From Advenella sp. S44 (GTDB lineage Bacteria; Pseudomonadota; Gammaproteobacteria; Burkholderiales; Burkholderiaceae_B), in the NCBI RefSeq assembly GCF_002810445.1, contig NZ_NEXS01000003.1, forward strand, positions 1,116,001 to 1,180,000: a stretch of 64,000 bases of DNA, in the 5' to 3' direction. This document shows, in pieces, positions 24,556 to 35,290 of this stretch (the first letter of the stretch is position 1; every line of letters starts with the position of its first letter). The position numbers and the translations under genes are program-made. A model generated the notes under the pieces. That model had not been told where the DNA came from. It saw only the letters and a list, made by a program, of their open reading frames with translations, and ran no database searches.

Positions 24556-25170
24556 ATGACCCGTTTAGAAACCTTGGAACAAGCCCTGCGTGAACAGTTC
24601 GGCGACCATGAGTCGTTCGTGCTGACTAGCGCCTATGGCGAGCTTAACCTGGAAATTCCAGCCGAAAAATGGATAGATACCTGTCGGTTCCTGCGCGATG
24701 ACGCCGCTTTGCGCTTCGAGTCCTGTATTGACTTGTGCGGGGTCGATTACCTGACCTACGGCCAGCCCGGTGTGCATGCGACACGTACTTTTCCAACCCG
24801 CTTTGCGGTTGCCGTGCAATTGCTGTCACTGACGCACAACTGGCGCCTGCGCGTCCGAACATGGGTTCCGAATGACGAGTTTCCCGTGATTGCCTCGCTG
24901 ATCGACGTCTGGCCTGCGGTCAACTGGTTTGAGCGGGAGGCATTCGACCTTTATGGCATCGTTTTTGAAGGGCATCCCGACTTGCGCCGTATCCTGACCG
25001 ATTATGGTTTTATTGGCCATCCGTTCCGCAAGGATTTCCCGTTGTCCGGCTATGTGGAAATGCGTTACGACGAGGCTTCCCAGCGCGTGATCTATCAGCC
25101 CGTCACCATCGAGCCGCGCGAAATTACACCACGCGTGATCCGCGAGGAAGGCTACGGAGTAGGACGTTAA
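24556..25170 (+). CDS. nuoC: NADH-quinone oxidoreductase subunit C
   Basis: Complex I 30-kDa subunit, 204 aa, of the connecting module. The signature is clear: [20 protein letters not shown], then [19 protein letters not shown]. It is separate from nuoD, as in most betaproteobacteria and unlike the fused NuoCD of E. coli; only one base separates the nuoC stop from the nuoD start. Confidence 0.97.
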   Translation: MTRLETLEQALREQFGDHESFVLTSAYGELNLEIPAEKWIDTCRFLRDDAALRFESCIDLCGVDYLTYGQPGVHATRTFPTRFAVAVQLLSLTHNWRLRVRTWVPNDEFPVIASLIDVWPAVNWFEREAFDLYGIVFEGHPDLRRILTDYGFIGHPFRKDFPLSGYVEMRYDEASQRVIYQPVTIEPREITPRVIREEGYGVGR

Positions 25171-25171
25171 T

Positions 25172-26428
25172 ATGGCAGAAATCAAGAACTACACGCTTAA
25201 CTTTGGCCCCCAGCATCCTGCTGCGCACGGCGTATTGCGTCTTATCCTGGAACTGAGTGGCGAGGTTATTCAGCGCGCCGACCCACATATCGGTCTGCTG
25301 CATCGCGCCACCGAAAAACTGGCCGAGCACAAGACCTATTTGCAGGCCTTGCCCTACATGGACCGTCTCGATTACGTCTCCATGATGTGTAATGAGCATG
25401 CCTACGTGATGGCCATCGAGAAACTGCTGGGTATTGAAGTGCCGTTGCGCGCGCAATACATCCGCGTCATGTTCGATGAAATCACCCGCCTGCTGAACCA
25501 CCTCATGAGTGTTGGCACGCACGGGCTTGACGTGGGCGCCATGGCGGCCATGCTGTACGCTTTCCGTGAACGTGAAGACCTGATGGACTGCTATGAGGCG
25601 GTTTCGGGTGCGCGCATGCATGCTGCTTATTATCGTCCGGGTGGCGTATATCGCGATCTGCCCGATAGCATGCCGCAGCATAAGATGGAATCCAAGTATC
25701 GAAGCAAGCGTGAAATCAAGCAATTTAACGAGAATCGTGACGGTTCTCTGCTCGATTTCATCGAAGCGTTTACCGAGAGATTCCCTAAGTGTGTCGATGA
25801 ATACGAAACATTGCTGACCGATAATCGTATCTGGAAGCAACGCCTGGTTGGTATCGGCGTTGTCGATCCCGATCGCGCCATGGCGCTGGGCTTTACCGGT
25901 CCGATGCTGCGTGGCTCGGGCATAAGCTGGGATTTGCGTCGCATGCAGCCCTATGAAGTTTATGATCGCCTGGAGTTTGATATCCCGGTGGGTACTAACG
26001 GCGATTGTTATGACCGTTATCTGGTGCGTATTGCAGAGATGCGGGAAAGTAACCGCATTATTTCTCAATGCGTGCATTGGCTGCGTAATAACCCCGGACC
26101 GGTTATCAACGATAACCACAAGATCACACCGCCGAATCGGACCAGCATGAAATCCAATATGGAAGAGCTGATCCATCACTTCAAACTGTTTACCGAAGGT
26201 TTTCCGGTACCTGCAGGCGAAGTGTATTCTGCGGTCGAACATCCGAAAGGAGAGTTCGGCATTTACCTGGTGTCTGACGGGGCGAACAAACCGTATCGCC
26301 TGAAAATTCGTCCACCTGGGTTTGTACACCTTCAATCACTGGACGAAATGTCCCGCGGTCATATGCTGGCCGATGCTGTCACGATTATCGGTACTCAGGA
26401 TATCGTGTTTGGTGAAATTGACCGCTGA
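25172..26428 (+). CDS. nuoD: NADH-quinone oxidoreductase subunit D
   Basis: Complex I 49-kDa subunit, 418 aa, homologous to the NiFe-hydrogenase large subunit and forming the quinone pocket with NuoB. Seen are [20 protein letters not shown] with the quinone-site His pair, [14 protein letters not shown], and the C-terminal DIVFGEIDR. Full family length. A long frame on the opposite strand across this gene is a shadow of its codon structure. Confidence 0.98.
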   Translation: MAEIKNYTLNFGPQHPAAHGVLRLILELSGEVIQRADPHIGLLHRATEKLAEHKTYLQALPYMDRLDYVSMMCNEHAYVMAIEKLLGIEVPLRAQYIRVMFDEITRLLNHLMSVGTHGLDVGAMAAMLYAFREREDLMDCYEAVSGARMHAAYYRPGGVYRDLPDSMPQHKMESKYRSKREIKQFNENRDGSLLDFIEAFTERFPKCVDEYETLLTDNRIWKQRLVGIGVVDPDRAMALGFTGPMLRGSGISWDLRRMQPYEVYDRLEFDIPVGTNGDCYDRYLVRIAEMRESNRIISQCVHWLRNNPGPVINDNHKITPPNRTSMKSNMEELIHHFKLFTEGFPVPAGEVYSAVEHPKGEFGIYLVSDGANKPYRLKIRPPGFVHLQSLDEMSRGHMLADAVTIIGTQDIVFGEIDR

Positions 26429-26453
26429 CCGCAGCGGATTACTGGATTAAAAA

Positions 26454-26948
26454 ATGTTGCTTTCTCAACAGGCGTATACAAGGATAGACAAAGAGCTGGC
26501 CAAATATCCGGCCGATCAGCGTCAGTCCGCCATTATGTCGGCCCTGCGCATTGCGCAGGTGGAAAAAGGCTGGGTATCGGCAGAAATTATTGCCGATGTG
26601 GCGCGCTATATCGGCGTGGAGCCGATAGCGGTTCAGGAAGTCGCCACCTTTTACAACATGTTCAACACCAAGCCGGCGGGCCGGTTCAAGATTAGTGTGT
26701 GCACCAATCTGCCCTGTGCCTTGCGCGATGGTGAGAAAACCGCCGAGTATCTGAAGCAGAAGCTGGGTATCGAGCTGGGAGAAACCACGCCCGACGGCCT
26801 GTTCACGCTGCAGGAAGGCGAGTGCATGGGCGCTTGCGGCGACTCGCCCGTTCTGATTGTGAACAACCACCATATGTGTGTACGTATGTCGACAGAAAAA
26901 ATCGACGCTATGCTGTCCGAGCTTGCCCAACAGGGAGATGCCGCATGA
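26454..26948 (+). CDS. nuoE: NADH-quinone oxidoreductase subunit E
   Basis: Complex I 24-kDa subunit, 164 aa, thioredoxin-like and binding the 2Fe-2S cluster N1a. The four Cys are in [12 protein letters not shown] and [11 protein letters not shown]. The stop codon overlaps the nuoF start (ATGA), coupling translation of the two NADH-module subunits. Confidence 0.97.
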   Translation: MLLSQQAYTRIDKELAKYPADQRQSAIMSALRIAQVEKGWVSAEIIADVARYIGVEPIAVQEVATFYNMFNTKPAGRFKISVCTNLPCALRDGEKTAEYLKQKLGIELGETTPDGLFTLQEGECMGACGDSPVLIVNNHHMCVRMSTEKIDAMLSELAQQGDAA

Positions 26949-28306
26949 GTATCATTCTGAGCAAGTACTCACAGGGACTGGATACTAACCCTTCGGGCGA
27001 TCTGAGTGCCTCCATGGCGCTACACGGCCGTCATATCCAGCCACAAATCATGGCCGATCTTGATGGCGAGAACTGGCGCCTGCAAGACTACGTCAAGCGT
27101 GGCGGATATGAGGCGCTGCGCAAGATTCTGACCACAGGCATGAGCCAGGAAGATGTCATTGCCGAAGTCAAGGCCTCTGGCTTGCGTGGCCGTGGCGGCG
27201 CCGGGTTTCCGACCGGCCTGAAGTGGAGCTTCATGCCCCGTAATTTTCCGGGCCAGAAGTATTTGGTTTGCAATTCCGATGAAGGTGAACCGGGCACGTT
27301 CAAGGATCGCGATATCCTGCGTTCCAATCCGCATATCGTCATCGAGGGGATGGCCATTGCCGCCTATGCCATGGGCATCACGGTAGGCTACAACTATATC
27401 CACGGTGAGATTTTCGAAATTTATGAGCGCTTTGAAGAGGCGCTGGAAGAGGCGCGAGCTGCAGGCTTTCTAGGCGATGACATTCTCGGGTCTGATTTCT
27501 CGTTCCAGCTGCATGCCCATCATGGTTACGGCGCCTATATCTGCGGTGAAGAGACGGCGTTGCTCGAATCGCTGGAAGGCAAGAAAGGACAGCCTCGATT
27601 CAAGCCGCCGTTTCCGGCCAGCTTTGGTCTGTATGGCAAGCCGACGACCATTAACAATACCGAAACATTTGCAGCCGTCCCCTGGATCATCCGCAATGGT
27701 GGCCAGCAGTATCTGGACATCGGCCTGCCCAATAATGGCGGCACCAAGCTGTTTTCCATCACCGGCGACGTCGAGCGTCCCGGCAACTATGAAATTCCAC
27801 TGGGTACGCCGTTTTCCAAGCTGCTGGAATTGGCTGGCGGTATGCGCGAAGGGCGTCAGCTCAAGGCCGTGATTCCGGGCGGCTCCAGTGCACCGGTATT
27901 GCCAGCCGATATCATGATGGATTGCACCATGGATTATGACGCTATTGCCAAGGCCGGCTCCATGCTGGGTTCGGGCGCGGTCATTGTCATGGACGAAACC
28001 CGCTGCATGGTCAAATCTCTGCTGCGGCTGTCCTATTTCTATTTCGAAGAGAGCTGTGGCCAGTGTACGCCGTGCCGGGAAGGAACCGGTTGGCTTTACC
28101 GCATGGTTAACCGCATTGAACACGGGCAGGGACGTCAGGAAGACCTGGATCTGCTCGACACCATTGCCGGCAATATCATGGGCCGCACCATTTGTGCGCT
28201 GGGCGACGCGGCGGCAATGCCGGTTCGCGGGTTTTTGAAGCATTATCGCGATGAATTCGCATACCACATTGAGCATAAGCAATGTGTGGTTCCTCAATAT
28301 CTGTAG
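26945..28306 (+). CDS. nuoF: NADH-quinone oxidoreductase subunit F
   Basis: Complex I 51-kDa subunit, 453 aa, the NADH and FMN site. [18 protein letters not shown] is the nucleotide-binding loop, and [17 protein letters not shown] is the FMN region. The N3 4Fe-4S ligands are [12 protein letters not shown] plus a Cys in GRTICALGD. The ATG at 26945 overlaps the nuoE stop; the frame is open upstream inside nuoE but has no homology there. Confidence 0.98.
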   Translation: MSIILSKYSQGLDTNPSGDLSASMALHGRHIQPQIMADLDGENWRLQDYVKRGGYEALRKILTTGMSQEDVIAEVKASGLRGRGGAGFPTGLKWSFMPRNFPGQKYLVCNSDEGEPGTFKDRDILRSNPHIVIEGMAIAAYAMGITVGYNYIHGEIFEIYERFEEALEEARAAGFLGDDILGSDFSFQLHAHHGYGAYICGEETALLESLEGKKGQPRFKPPFPASFGLYGKPTTINNTETFAAVPWIIRNGGQQYLDIGLPNNGGTKLFSITGDVERPGNYEIPLGTPFSKLLELAGGMREGRQLKAVIPGGSSAPVLPADIMMDCTMDYDAIAKAGSMLGSGAVIVMDETRCMVKSLLRLSYFYFEESCGQCTPCREGTGWLYRMVNRIEHGQGRQEDLDLLDTIAGNIMGRTICALGDAAAMPVRGFLKHYRDEFAYHIEHKQCVVPQYL

Positions 28307-28314
28307 GTCAAAGC

Positions 28315-30651
28315 ATGGTTGAACTTACCATAGACGGAAAACCCGTATCAGTGCCCGAAGGCAGCATGGTTATGCATGCGGCCAGCGAACTGGGCCTGTA
28401 CGTTCCGCATTTCTGTTATCACAAGAAGCTGTCCATCGCGGCCAACTGTCGTATGTGCCTGGTCGAAGTCGAGAAAGCCCCCAAGGCGCTTCCAGCATGT
28501 GCGACGCCTGTTACGCAGGGCATGATCGTGCACACCTGCTCGGCTAAGGCCGTTGCGGCGCAGAAAAGCGTCATGGAATTTTTGCTGATCAACCATCCAT
28601 TGGATTGCCCCATCTGTGACCAGGGCGGCGAATGCCAATTGCAGGACCTGGCGGTCGGCTACGGCAGTAGTGAATCGCGCTACCGCGAAGAAAAACGGGT
28701 TGTCTTTCACAAGGATGTCGGCCCGCTGGTGTCAGCCGAGGAAATGACCCGTTGCATCCATTGCACACGATGTGTTCGTTTCGGGCAGGAAGTGGCCGGT
28801 ATCATGGAACTGGGCATGCTCAATCGTGGCGAACATGCGGAAATCCAGACTTTCGTTGGCAGCGCCATCGAGTCTGAATTGTCCGGCAATATGATTGATT
28901 TGTGTCCGGTCGGTGCGCTTACGTCCAAGCCGTTCCGTTATACGGCACGGACCTGGGAGCTGGCGCGACGCCGCTCAATCAGCGCACACGATAGTGTCGG
29001 CACCAACTTGGTTGTACAGGTCAAGGGCGACTCCGTTATGCGCGTCGTACCGTTTGAACAAGAAGATATCAACGAATGCTGGATTAGCGACAAGGATCGC
29101 TGGTCCTACGAAGGACTGAACGTTGACGATCGCTTGAAAACACCGATGATCAAGGGCGACGACGGCGTATGGCGCGAGGCGTCCTGGAACGAGGCGCTGA
29201 CGGCTGCGGCGCAGGTGCTCGAGCGCATCAATCAGACTCATGGCGATGGCCAGATCGGCGCGCTTGCCACTGAATACTCCACGGTCGAGGAGCTGGCGTT
29301 GCTGGCTCGGCTTACGCGTGGCCTGGGTTCACAGCATATTGATTTTCGTTTGCGTCAGACCGACGCCGGCTTTGAACATGCGCTGCAAGGAGCCCCGTGG
29401 CTGGGCATGCCCATTGCCGAATTGAACACGCTCGATCGCGTGCTTGTTATCGGCTCAGTGCTGCGTAAGGATCACCCGCTGTTTGCCCAGCGGCTGCGCC
29501 AGGCGGCAAAGCAGGGGACGCAAATCGTCATTATCGATACGACGGGCGACGACCCCCTGATTCCTACCGCCAAACGAATTACCGTTGCGCCTGACCAGTT
29601 GCACAGCTTTGTTGCGCGGATCGCGGCAGCCGGTAATGCTGCCGGCCAGGACGAGTCGCAAGCCCAGTCGTCGGCCGACCAGGACCTGAAGCCGGCCGAC
29701 GTTGCCGCCATTCTGGCCTCTGGCAGCAAGACGGCAGTGTTTTTGGGCAATATGGCCGTGGCCAGCCCACAAGCCTCGCAACTGGCCGTGCAGGCACAGG
29801 CCATCGCACAGCGCGCCAACGGCACACTGGGCTTTCTGACTGCCGGCGCCAATACGGTGGGCGGTTATCTGGCCGGCGCCGTGGCGACCGAAGACGGCAT
29901 GAATGTGGTCAAGATGATGGACAATCCGCTAAAAGCGTATCTGGTTCTGCACGCGGAGCCGACGCTGGATATGGACGATGGCGAGAAGGCTGAAAAAATG
30001 CTGGCCGGCGCGTTCTCCATTGCGTTGACCTCATATAAATCGGCCGCAGAAAACTGGGCGCGTATCATGCTGCCGGTTGCGCCATTTACCGAAACTTCCG
30101 GTACCTTTGTCAGCGCCGAAGGGCGTGCGCAAAGCTTCAAGGGCGTGGTCGCCGGCCTTGGCCACAGTCGTCCTGCCTGGAAAGTGTTGCGGGTGCTGGG
30201 CAATATCCTGAAACTGACCGACTTTGAAGACGAGACCTCCGAGTCGGTGCGCGACAGTGTCCTGCTCAATGGCTTTACCTCAAAATTGTCAAACCGCGTA
30301 ACAGTGGCGGCCAGTGAACCGGTAACATCGCCGGTAAGCGAAGGCGCATTGCAGCGTGTGGCCGATCTGCCCATCTATCGGACCGATGCCATTGTGCGCC
30401 GTGCGCATTCCCTGCAACTGGCGCCGGCCAGCGCGGCCCCCGTTGCCAGCCTGAACGGGGCAACGCTTGCGCGTCTGGGCGTGCAAAGTGGCGACACCGT
30501 TCGTGTGCGGGCCGGTAACGGCAACGATATCCAGATCCAGGCGAAGCTGGACGATCGCCTGGCGGACAATACCGTTCGTATCGCTCAGGGTTTTGCGCAA
30601 ACTGCCGCACTTGGCAGTGCTTTCGGTAATGTAATCGTGGAGAAACTGTGA
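28315..30651 (+). CDS. nuoG: NADH-quinone oxidoreductase subunit G
   Basis: Largest complex I subunit, 778 aa, holding several iron-sulfur clusters. N1b: Cys in [18 protein letters not shown] and LPACATP. N5 and N4: [18 protein letters not shown] and [17 protein letters not shown], with [12 protein letters not shown] completing the set. The remainder is a molybdopterin-oxidoreductase-like domain without cofactor, ending in a small beta domain. The start at 28315 ([11 protein letters not shown]) matches the ferredoxin fold and lies 8 bp after the nuoF stop. Confidence 0.97.
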   Translation: MVELTIDGKPVSVPEGSMVMHAASELGLYVPHFCYHKKLSIAANCRMCLVEVEKAPKALPACATPVTQGMIVHTCSAKAVAAQKSVMEFLLINHPLDCPICDQGGECQLQDLAVGYGSSESRYREEKRVVFHKDVGPLVSAEEMTRCIHCTRCVRFGQEVAGIMELGMLNRGEHAEIQTFVGSAIESELSGNMIDLCPVGALTSKPFRYTARTWELARRRSISAHDSVGTNLVVQVKGDSVMRVVPFEQEDINECWISDKDRWSYEGLNVDDRLKTPMIKGDDGVWREASWNEALTAAAQVLERINQTHGDGQIGALATEYSTVEELALLARLTRGLGSQHIDFRLRQTDAGFEHALQGAPWLGMPIAELNTLDRVLVIGSVLRKDHPLFAQRLRQAAKQGTQIVIIDTTGDDPLIPTAKRITVAPDQLHSFVARIAAAGNAAGQDESQAQSSADQDLKPADVAAILASGSKTAVFLGNMAVASPQASQLAVQAQAIAQRANGTLGFLTAGANTVGGYLAGAVATEDGMNVVKMMDNPLKAYLVLHAEPTLDMDDGEKAEKMLAGAFSIALTSYKSAAENWARIMLPVAPFTETSGTFVSAEGRAQSFKGVVAGLGHSRPAWKVLRVLGNILKLTDFEDETSESVRDSVLLNGFTSKLSNRVTVAASEPVTSPVSEGALQRVADLPIYRTDAIVRRAHSLQLAPASAAPVASLNGATLARLGVQSGDTVRVRAGNGNDIQIQAKLDDRLADNTVRIAQGFAQTAALGSAFGNVIVEKL

Positions 30652-31745
30652 TGGATATCTGGTCCTGGTTTACCGACGGCGTCAAGGCAGTCAATGTTTG
30701 GGGAACAGATTTGCTCGGTCCGGTGGCATGGCTCGTCCTCTGGACGTTGCTCATGATTGTCGTCATCGCGTTGCCCATCATCCTTTGCGTGGCTTTCCTG
30801 ACCTTGTGGGAGCGTCGCATGATTGGTTACATGCACGTACGGCGTGGTCCCAATCGCGTCGGCCCCGGTGGCATGTTGCAGCCGTTCGCCGATGTGCTCA
30901 AGCTGCTGACAAAAGAAGTGATCGTGCCGGCACAGGCCAACAAGGTCCTGTATTTTATCGCGCCGGTGCTGATTCTGATCCCGGCGCTGGCGGCCTGGGC
31001 TGTCGTGCCTTTCGGGCCCGAAGTCGTGTTGGCCAATGTCAATGCCGGCTTGCTGTATCTCATGGCGATCACCTCTATCGGCGTGTATGGCGTGATTATT
31101 GCCGGCTGGGCATCCAACTCCAAGTACGCGTTCCTTGGCGCCATGCGTGCATCGGCACAAATGGTCTCTTATGAACTGGCTATCGGCTTCGTGCTGGTTA
31201 CCGTATTGCTGGTGTCAGGCACATTGAACATGAACGGCATTGTCGAAGGGCAGTTGCGAGGCTGGTTCGCCTCCCATGGCGTCAATTTCATGTCCTGGAA
31301 TTGGCTGCCTCTGTTGCCGTTGTTTGTTATTTATGTCATTTCTGCGGTAGCCGAAACCAACCGTCACCCGTTTGACGTGGTCGAGGGCGAGTCCGAGATC
31401 GTGGCCGGCCATATGGTGGAATATTCGGGCATGGGCTTTGCGCTGTTCTTCCTGGCCGAATACGCCAACATGATTTTGTTGTCTGCAATTGCGGCGGTGA
31501 TGTTCCTGGGCGGCTGGGCTGCCCCGCTGGATATCGTGCCCTTTACGTGGGTCCCCGGCTGGTTGTGGCTGAGCTTGAAAACGTTTTTCGTGGTGTCGCT
31601 GTTCATCTGGTTCCGCGCTTCCTTTCCCCGCTACCGCTATGATCAGATCATGCGCCTGGGCTGGAAAGTATTCATTCCGCTCACCGGGGTCTGGCTGCTG
31701 ATTGTCGCGATCTGGATGCAGACGCCCTTTAATATCTGGAAATAG
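30651..31745 (+). CDS. nuoH: NADH-quinone oxidoreductase subunit H
   Basis: Membrane subunit of complex I, 364 aa with eight or more hydrophobic segments, linking the quinone site to the proton channels. Conserved stretches are [40 protein letters not shown] and [18 protein letters not shown]. The ATG at 30651 shares its A with the nuoG stop codon (TGATG); a GTG just before it is less likely. Confidence 0.97.
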   Translation: MDIWSWFTDGVKAVNVWGTDLLGPVAWLVLWTLLMIVVIALPIILCVAFLTLWERRMIGYMHVRRGPNRVGPGGMLQPFADVLKLLTKEVIVPAQANKVLYFIAPVLILIPALAAWAVVPFGPEVVLANVNAGLLYLMAITSIGVYGVIIAGWASNSKYAFLGAMRASAQMVSYELAIGFVLVTVLLVSGTLNMNGIVEGQLRGWFASHGVNFMSWNWLPLLPLFVIYVISAVAETNRHPFDVVEGESEIVAGHMVEYSGMGFALFFLAEYANMILLSAIAAVMFLGGWAAPLDIVPFTWVPGWLWLSLKTFFVVSLFIWFRASFPRYRYDQIMRLGWKVFIPLTGVWLLIVAIWMQTPFNIWK

Positions 31746-31757
31746 GCTGACAGAGAC

Positions 31758-32246
31758 ATGAGTGCAATTAAAGATTTTTTTGGCAGCCTGTTACTGACTG
31801 AATTGCTAAAAGGCATGAGTCTGACGGGCAAGTACTTCTTCAAACGCAAGATTACGTTGCAATACCCTTACGAGAAAACGCCGGCTTCCCCGCGGTTTCG
31901 CGGATTGCATGCGCTGCGTCGCTATCCCAATGGGGAAGAGCGTTGCATTGCCTGTAAATTGTGCGAGGCAGTGTGTCCGGCGCTGGCGATCACCATCGAG
32001 TCGGAAGAGCGTGACGACGGTACCCGCCGCACCACACGCTACGACGTGGATTTGGCTAAGTGCATTTTTTGCGGTTTCTGCGAAGAAAGCTGCCCGGTCG
32101 ACTCCATTGTCGAGACGCATATTCACGAGTACCACGGTGAGAAGCGGGGAGATCTGTATTTCACCAAGGATATGCTGCTCGCAGTAGGGGACAAGTATGA
32201 ATCCGAGATCGCTGCGCGTCGCGAAGCCGATGCCCCGTACCGATAA
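31758..32246 (+). CDS. nuoI: NADH-quinone oxidoreductase subunit I
   Basis: Complex I TYKY subunit, 162 aa, with the two 4Fe-4S clusters N6a and N6b. Both ferredoxin motifs are intact: [13 protein letters not shown] and [13 protein letters not shown]. The N-terminal amphipathic helix ([20 protein letters not shown]) anchors it to NuoH. It lies 12 bp after nuoH. Confidence 0.98.
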   Translation: MSAIKDFFGSLLLTELLKGMSLTGKYFFKRKITLQYPYEKTPASPRFRGLHALRRYPNGEERCIACKLCEAVCPALAITIESEERDDGTRRTTRYDVDLAKCIFCGFCEESCPVDSIVETHIHEYHGEKRGDLYFTKDMLLAVGDKYESEIAARREADAPYR

Positions 32247-32266
32247 AGGCAAGTGAGAAGATAACC

Positions 32267-32905
32267 ATGTTTACAACTGTTCTCTTTTATATTCTGGCCG
32301 TTATCCTGATCATTGCAGGTGCGCGGGTCATTACTGCAAACAGCCCGGTGACAGCGGTGCTGCATCTGATACTGACTTTTTTCACGGCGTCCATGCTATG
32401 GATGTTGTTGGGTGCAGAATTTCTGTCGCTGTTGCTGGTCCTGGTCTACGTGGGCGCAGTGATGGTGCTGTTCCTTTTTGTGGTCATGATGATCGACATT
32501 ACGCCGACCAATCTGCGCTCGGGCTTTAAGACCTATCTGCCGCTGGGGCTGGTTGTCGGTGGCGTTATGGTGCTGGAAATTGCGTTTGTACTGGGTAATA
32601 TGTACCTAGGCTCGGGTCCGTCCCTTTCCATGCCGGCCGAATACAACAACACCCGTGAACTGGGTATTGCACTGTATTCCGAATACTCCTATGCGATCCA
32701 GATCGGCGCGATGACGCTGCTGGTGGGCATGGTCGCGGCGATCGCGCTAACCCTGCGCGAACGTCGCAACCGCAAGTACGTTACATCCGATCAGCAACTT
32801 GGCGTCAAGGCATCTGATCGTCTCAAAATGATCAATATCCCGTCACAAACGGAAGTGCCGACGGCGAATGAACAGGGTGTCAAACCAGTAGGGGAAGGCC
32901 AATGA
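32267..32905 (+). CDS. nuoJ: NADH-quinone oxidoreductase subunit J
   Basis: Membrane subunit of complex I, 212 aa with five hydrophobic segments. The conserved third segment [20 protein letters not shown], with its pi-bulge region, is clear. The C-terminal tail after the last membrane segment is hydrophilic and about 45 residues long. Its stop overlaps the nuoK start (ATGA). Confidence 0.96.
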   Translation: MFTTVLFYILAVILIIAGARVITANSPVTAVLHLILTFFTASMLWMLLGAEFLSLLLVLVYVGAVMVLFLFVVMMIDITPTNLRSGFKTYLPLGLVVGGVMVLEIAFVLGNMYLGSGPSLSMPAEYNNTRELGIALYSEYSYAIQIGAMTLLVGMVAAIALTLRERRNRKYVTSDQQLGVKASDRLKMINIPSQTEVPTANEQGVKPVGEGQ

Positions 32906-33228
32906 CCATATCACTCGCTCATTATTTGATCCTTGGCGCAATCATGTTTGCCATGGGGGTTTTTGGTATTTTCCTGAACCGTCGCAATCTGATCAGCCTG
33001 CTCATGTCGATCGAGCTTATGCTGCTGGCCGTCAATATCAACTTCGTGGCTTTTTCCAGCTGGATGCCGGGTGCCGATGGCATGCCTGATACAGCCGGAC
33101 AGATATTCGTATTTTTCATCCTTACGGTGGCCGCTGCCGAAGCGGCTATCGGTCTGGCGATTCTTGTGATGCTGTTCCGTAAAATCAATTCAATCAACGT
33201 GGACGACATCGGTCGTTTGAAAGGGTAA
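32902..33228 (+). CDS. nuoK: NADH-quinone oxidoreductase subunit K
   Basis: MrpC-like membrane subunit, 108 aa with three hydrophobic segments. The two conserved Glu are in [20 protein letters not shown] and [12 protein letters not shown]. The loop between segments 2 and 3 ([16 protein letters not shown]) is about six residues longer than the usual 101-102 aa form. It overlaps nuoJ by four bases. Confidence 0.97.
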   Translation: MTISLAHYLILGAIMFAMGVFGIFLNRRNLISLLMSIELMLLAVNINFVAFSSWMPGADGMPDTAGQIFVFFILTVAAAEAAIGLAILVMLFRKINSINVDDIGRLKG

Positions 33229-33237
33229 GGATCCGGA

Positions 33238-35289
33238 ATGAACAACTCCTTATCATCTTCGCTGCTTCTGGTGATTGCGCTGGCTCCCTTGTTGGGCGCG
33301 ATCATTACCGGTCTGTTTGGAACCGGCTTTGTGGGACGGTCGGTCAGTCGTCGTGCTTCGCACATCATTACGATCATACTGGTGGCCGTGTCTTTCTTTG
33401 GTTCGGCCTATGTCCTGTATCAGGTTGCGTTCAACGCGGCTTATTATAACGATACGGTCTATACATGGAGCCTGATAGGCACCCGCGTAGCCGAGGTCGG
33501 CTTTCTGGTTGACGGGCTGACTGCGCTCATGATGGTTGTGGTCACTTCCGTGTCGCTGATGGTTCACATCTATACCATCGGCTACATGGTTGATGATCCT
33601 GGCTACCAGCGTTTCTTCTCTTATATCTCGCTATTTACGTTCTCCATGTTGATGCTGGTCATGGCCAACAACATGCTCCAGCTGTTTTTTGGCTGGGAAG
33701 CGGTGGGCCTGGTCTCGTACTTGCTGATTGGTTTCTGGTACACGCGGCCGACCGCGATTTTTGCCAACATGAAGGCGTTCCTGATCAACCGCGTCGGCGA
33801 TTTCGGCTTTGTACTGGGTATTGCGCTGCTGTTCGCGTATACCGGCTCGCTGAACTACGCTGATGTTTTTGCGCAGTCCGACAAGCTGGCTGCCACAGCC
33901 TTTCCTGGCACCGACTGGCATCTGATCACCGTTGCGTGTATCTGCCTGTTTATTGGCGCCATGGGTAAATCGGCCCAGGTGCCGTTGCATGCCTGGCTGC
34001 CCGATTCCATGGAAGGCCCGACGCCCATTTCTGCCCTGATTCACGCGGCAACGATGGTGACGGCCGGGATCTTCATGGTCGCGCGTTTCTCGCCCTTGTT
34101 TGAGCTGTCTCCCACCGCGCTTTCATTTGTGATTGTGATCGGTAGTATCGGCGCCTTGTTTCTGGGTATTCTGGGGATTATTCAGAACGACATCAAACGG
34201 GTGGTTGCCTATTCAACGCTATCCCAGTTGGGTTATATGACGGTGGCCCTGGGTGCATCGGCTTATCCGATCGCCATTTTCCACCTGATGACGCACGCGT
34301 TTTTCAAGGCACTGCTGTTTTTGGGGGCCGGTTCCGTGATTATCGGCATGCACCATGACCAGGACATCCGCAATATGGGTGGCCTGCGCAAATTTATGCC
34401 GATTACGTGGATTACCTTCCTGATCGGCACCTTGTCCCTGGTGGGCACGCCGTTCTTTGCCGGCTTCTATTCCAAGGAACATATTATCGAGGCTGCCGGT
34501 GCCGCAACGGTATGGGGTAGCGGGTTCGCCTATTGGGCAACGCTGATCGGCGTGTTTGTCACGTCACTGTATTCGTTCCGTGTTTACTTCCTGGTATTTC
34601 ACGGCAAACCCAGATTCAATACCGATGACCATGCGCATCATGGCCACGCTGATGCCGCGGCGCACGATACGCATAAAGACGATGCGCACGGTCATGATGA
34701 CCACCATGGCGGCACACCGCATGAGTCGCCATGGGTTGTGACATTGCCGCTGGTGCTGTTGGCGATCCCATCCGTTGTGGTTGGCGCCTGGGTGATTGAT
34801 CCTCTGCTGTTCGGCGACTTCTTCAAGGGCGTCATCACGGTTTCCGAAGCGCATCCGGCCATGCAGGAACTGGCACATGAGTTCCACGGCTGGGTTGCGT
34901 ATGGTCTTCATGCTTTCACCACGGTCCCGTTCTGGCTGATGATTGCCGGACTGGTGGTTGCCTGGTACTGCTATCTGGTCAATCCGGCGTTGCCTGCCCG
35001 GGTATACGGTTCGTTGTCCGGTGTCAATCGGATCCTGGAGAACAAATACTATGTGGACTGGGTCAATGAAAACATCTTTGCGCGTGGCGCTCGCGGTCTG
35101 GGTACGCTGTTCTGGAATGTCGGCGACAAGGGTGTGATCGACGGTGGTCTGGTATCGGGCAGTACCCGCCTGGTCGGGCTGGTGGCTGCCATCAGCCGTC
35201 ATTTGCAGTCTGGTTACATTTACCATTATGCATTTGCTATGATCGTAGGCGTGATTGCCTTCATTTCAATATTTGTGCTGGTACTTTAA
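33238..35289 (+). CDS. nuoL: NADH-quinone oxidoreductase subunit L
   Basis: Largest antiporter-like proton-pumping subunit, 683 aa. The core Mrp-type fold shows NMLQLFFGWEAVGLVSYLLI with its key Glu, KSAQVPLHAWLPDSMEGPTP with its Lys, and HLMTHAFFKALLFLGAG. A His/Asp-rich cytoplasmic loop at about residues 463-495 (DDHAHHGHADAAAHDTHKDD and after) precedes the long lateral-helix region. Such His-rich loops occur in other betaproteobacterial NuoL. The nuoM start lies one base after the stop. Confidence 0.97.
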   Translation: MNNSLSSSLLLVIALAPLLGAIITGLFGTGFVGRSVSRRASHIITIILVAVSFFGSAYVLYQVAFNAAYYNDTVYTWSLIGTRVAEVGFLVDGLTALMMVVVTSVSLMVHIYTIGYMVDDPGYQRFFSYISLFTFSMLMLVMANNMLQLFFGWEAVGLVSYLLIGFWYTRPTAIFANMKAFLINRVGDFGFVLGIALLFAYTGSLNYADVFAQSDKLAATAFPGTDWHLITVACICLFIGAMGKSAQVPLHAWLPDSMEGPTPISALIHAATMVTAGIFMVARFSPLFELSPTALSFVIVIGSIGALFLGILGIIQNDIKRVVAYSTLSQLGYMTVALGASAYPIAIFHLMTHAFFKALLFLGAGSVIIGMHHDQDIRNMGGLRKFMPITWITFLIGTLSLVGTPFFAGFYSKEHIIEAAGAATVWGSGFAYWATLIGVFVTSLYSFRVYFLVFHGKPRFNTDDHAHHGHADAAAHDTHKDDAHGHDDHHGGTPHESPWVVTLPLVLLAIPSVVVGAWVIDPLLFGDFFKGVITVSEAHPAMQELAHEFHGWVAYGLHAFTTVPFWLMIAGLVVAWYCYLVNPALPARVYGSLSGVNRILENKYYVDWVNENIFARGARGLGTLFWNVGDKGVIDGGLVSGSTRLVGLVAAISRHLQSGYIYHYAFAMIVGVIAFISIFVLVL

Positions 35290-35290
35290 G

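Noticed and set aside
25124-26335. A 403-codon open frame antisense to nuoD
   Set aside because: It mirrors the codon structure of the strongly conserved nuoD, and its translation resembles no protein.
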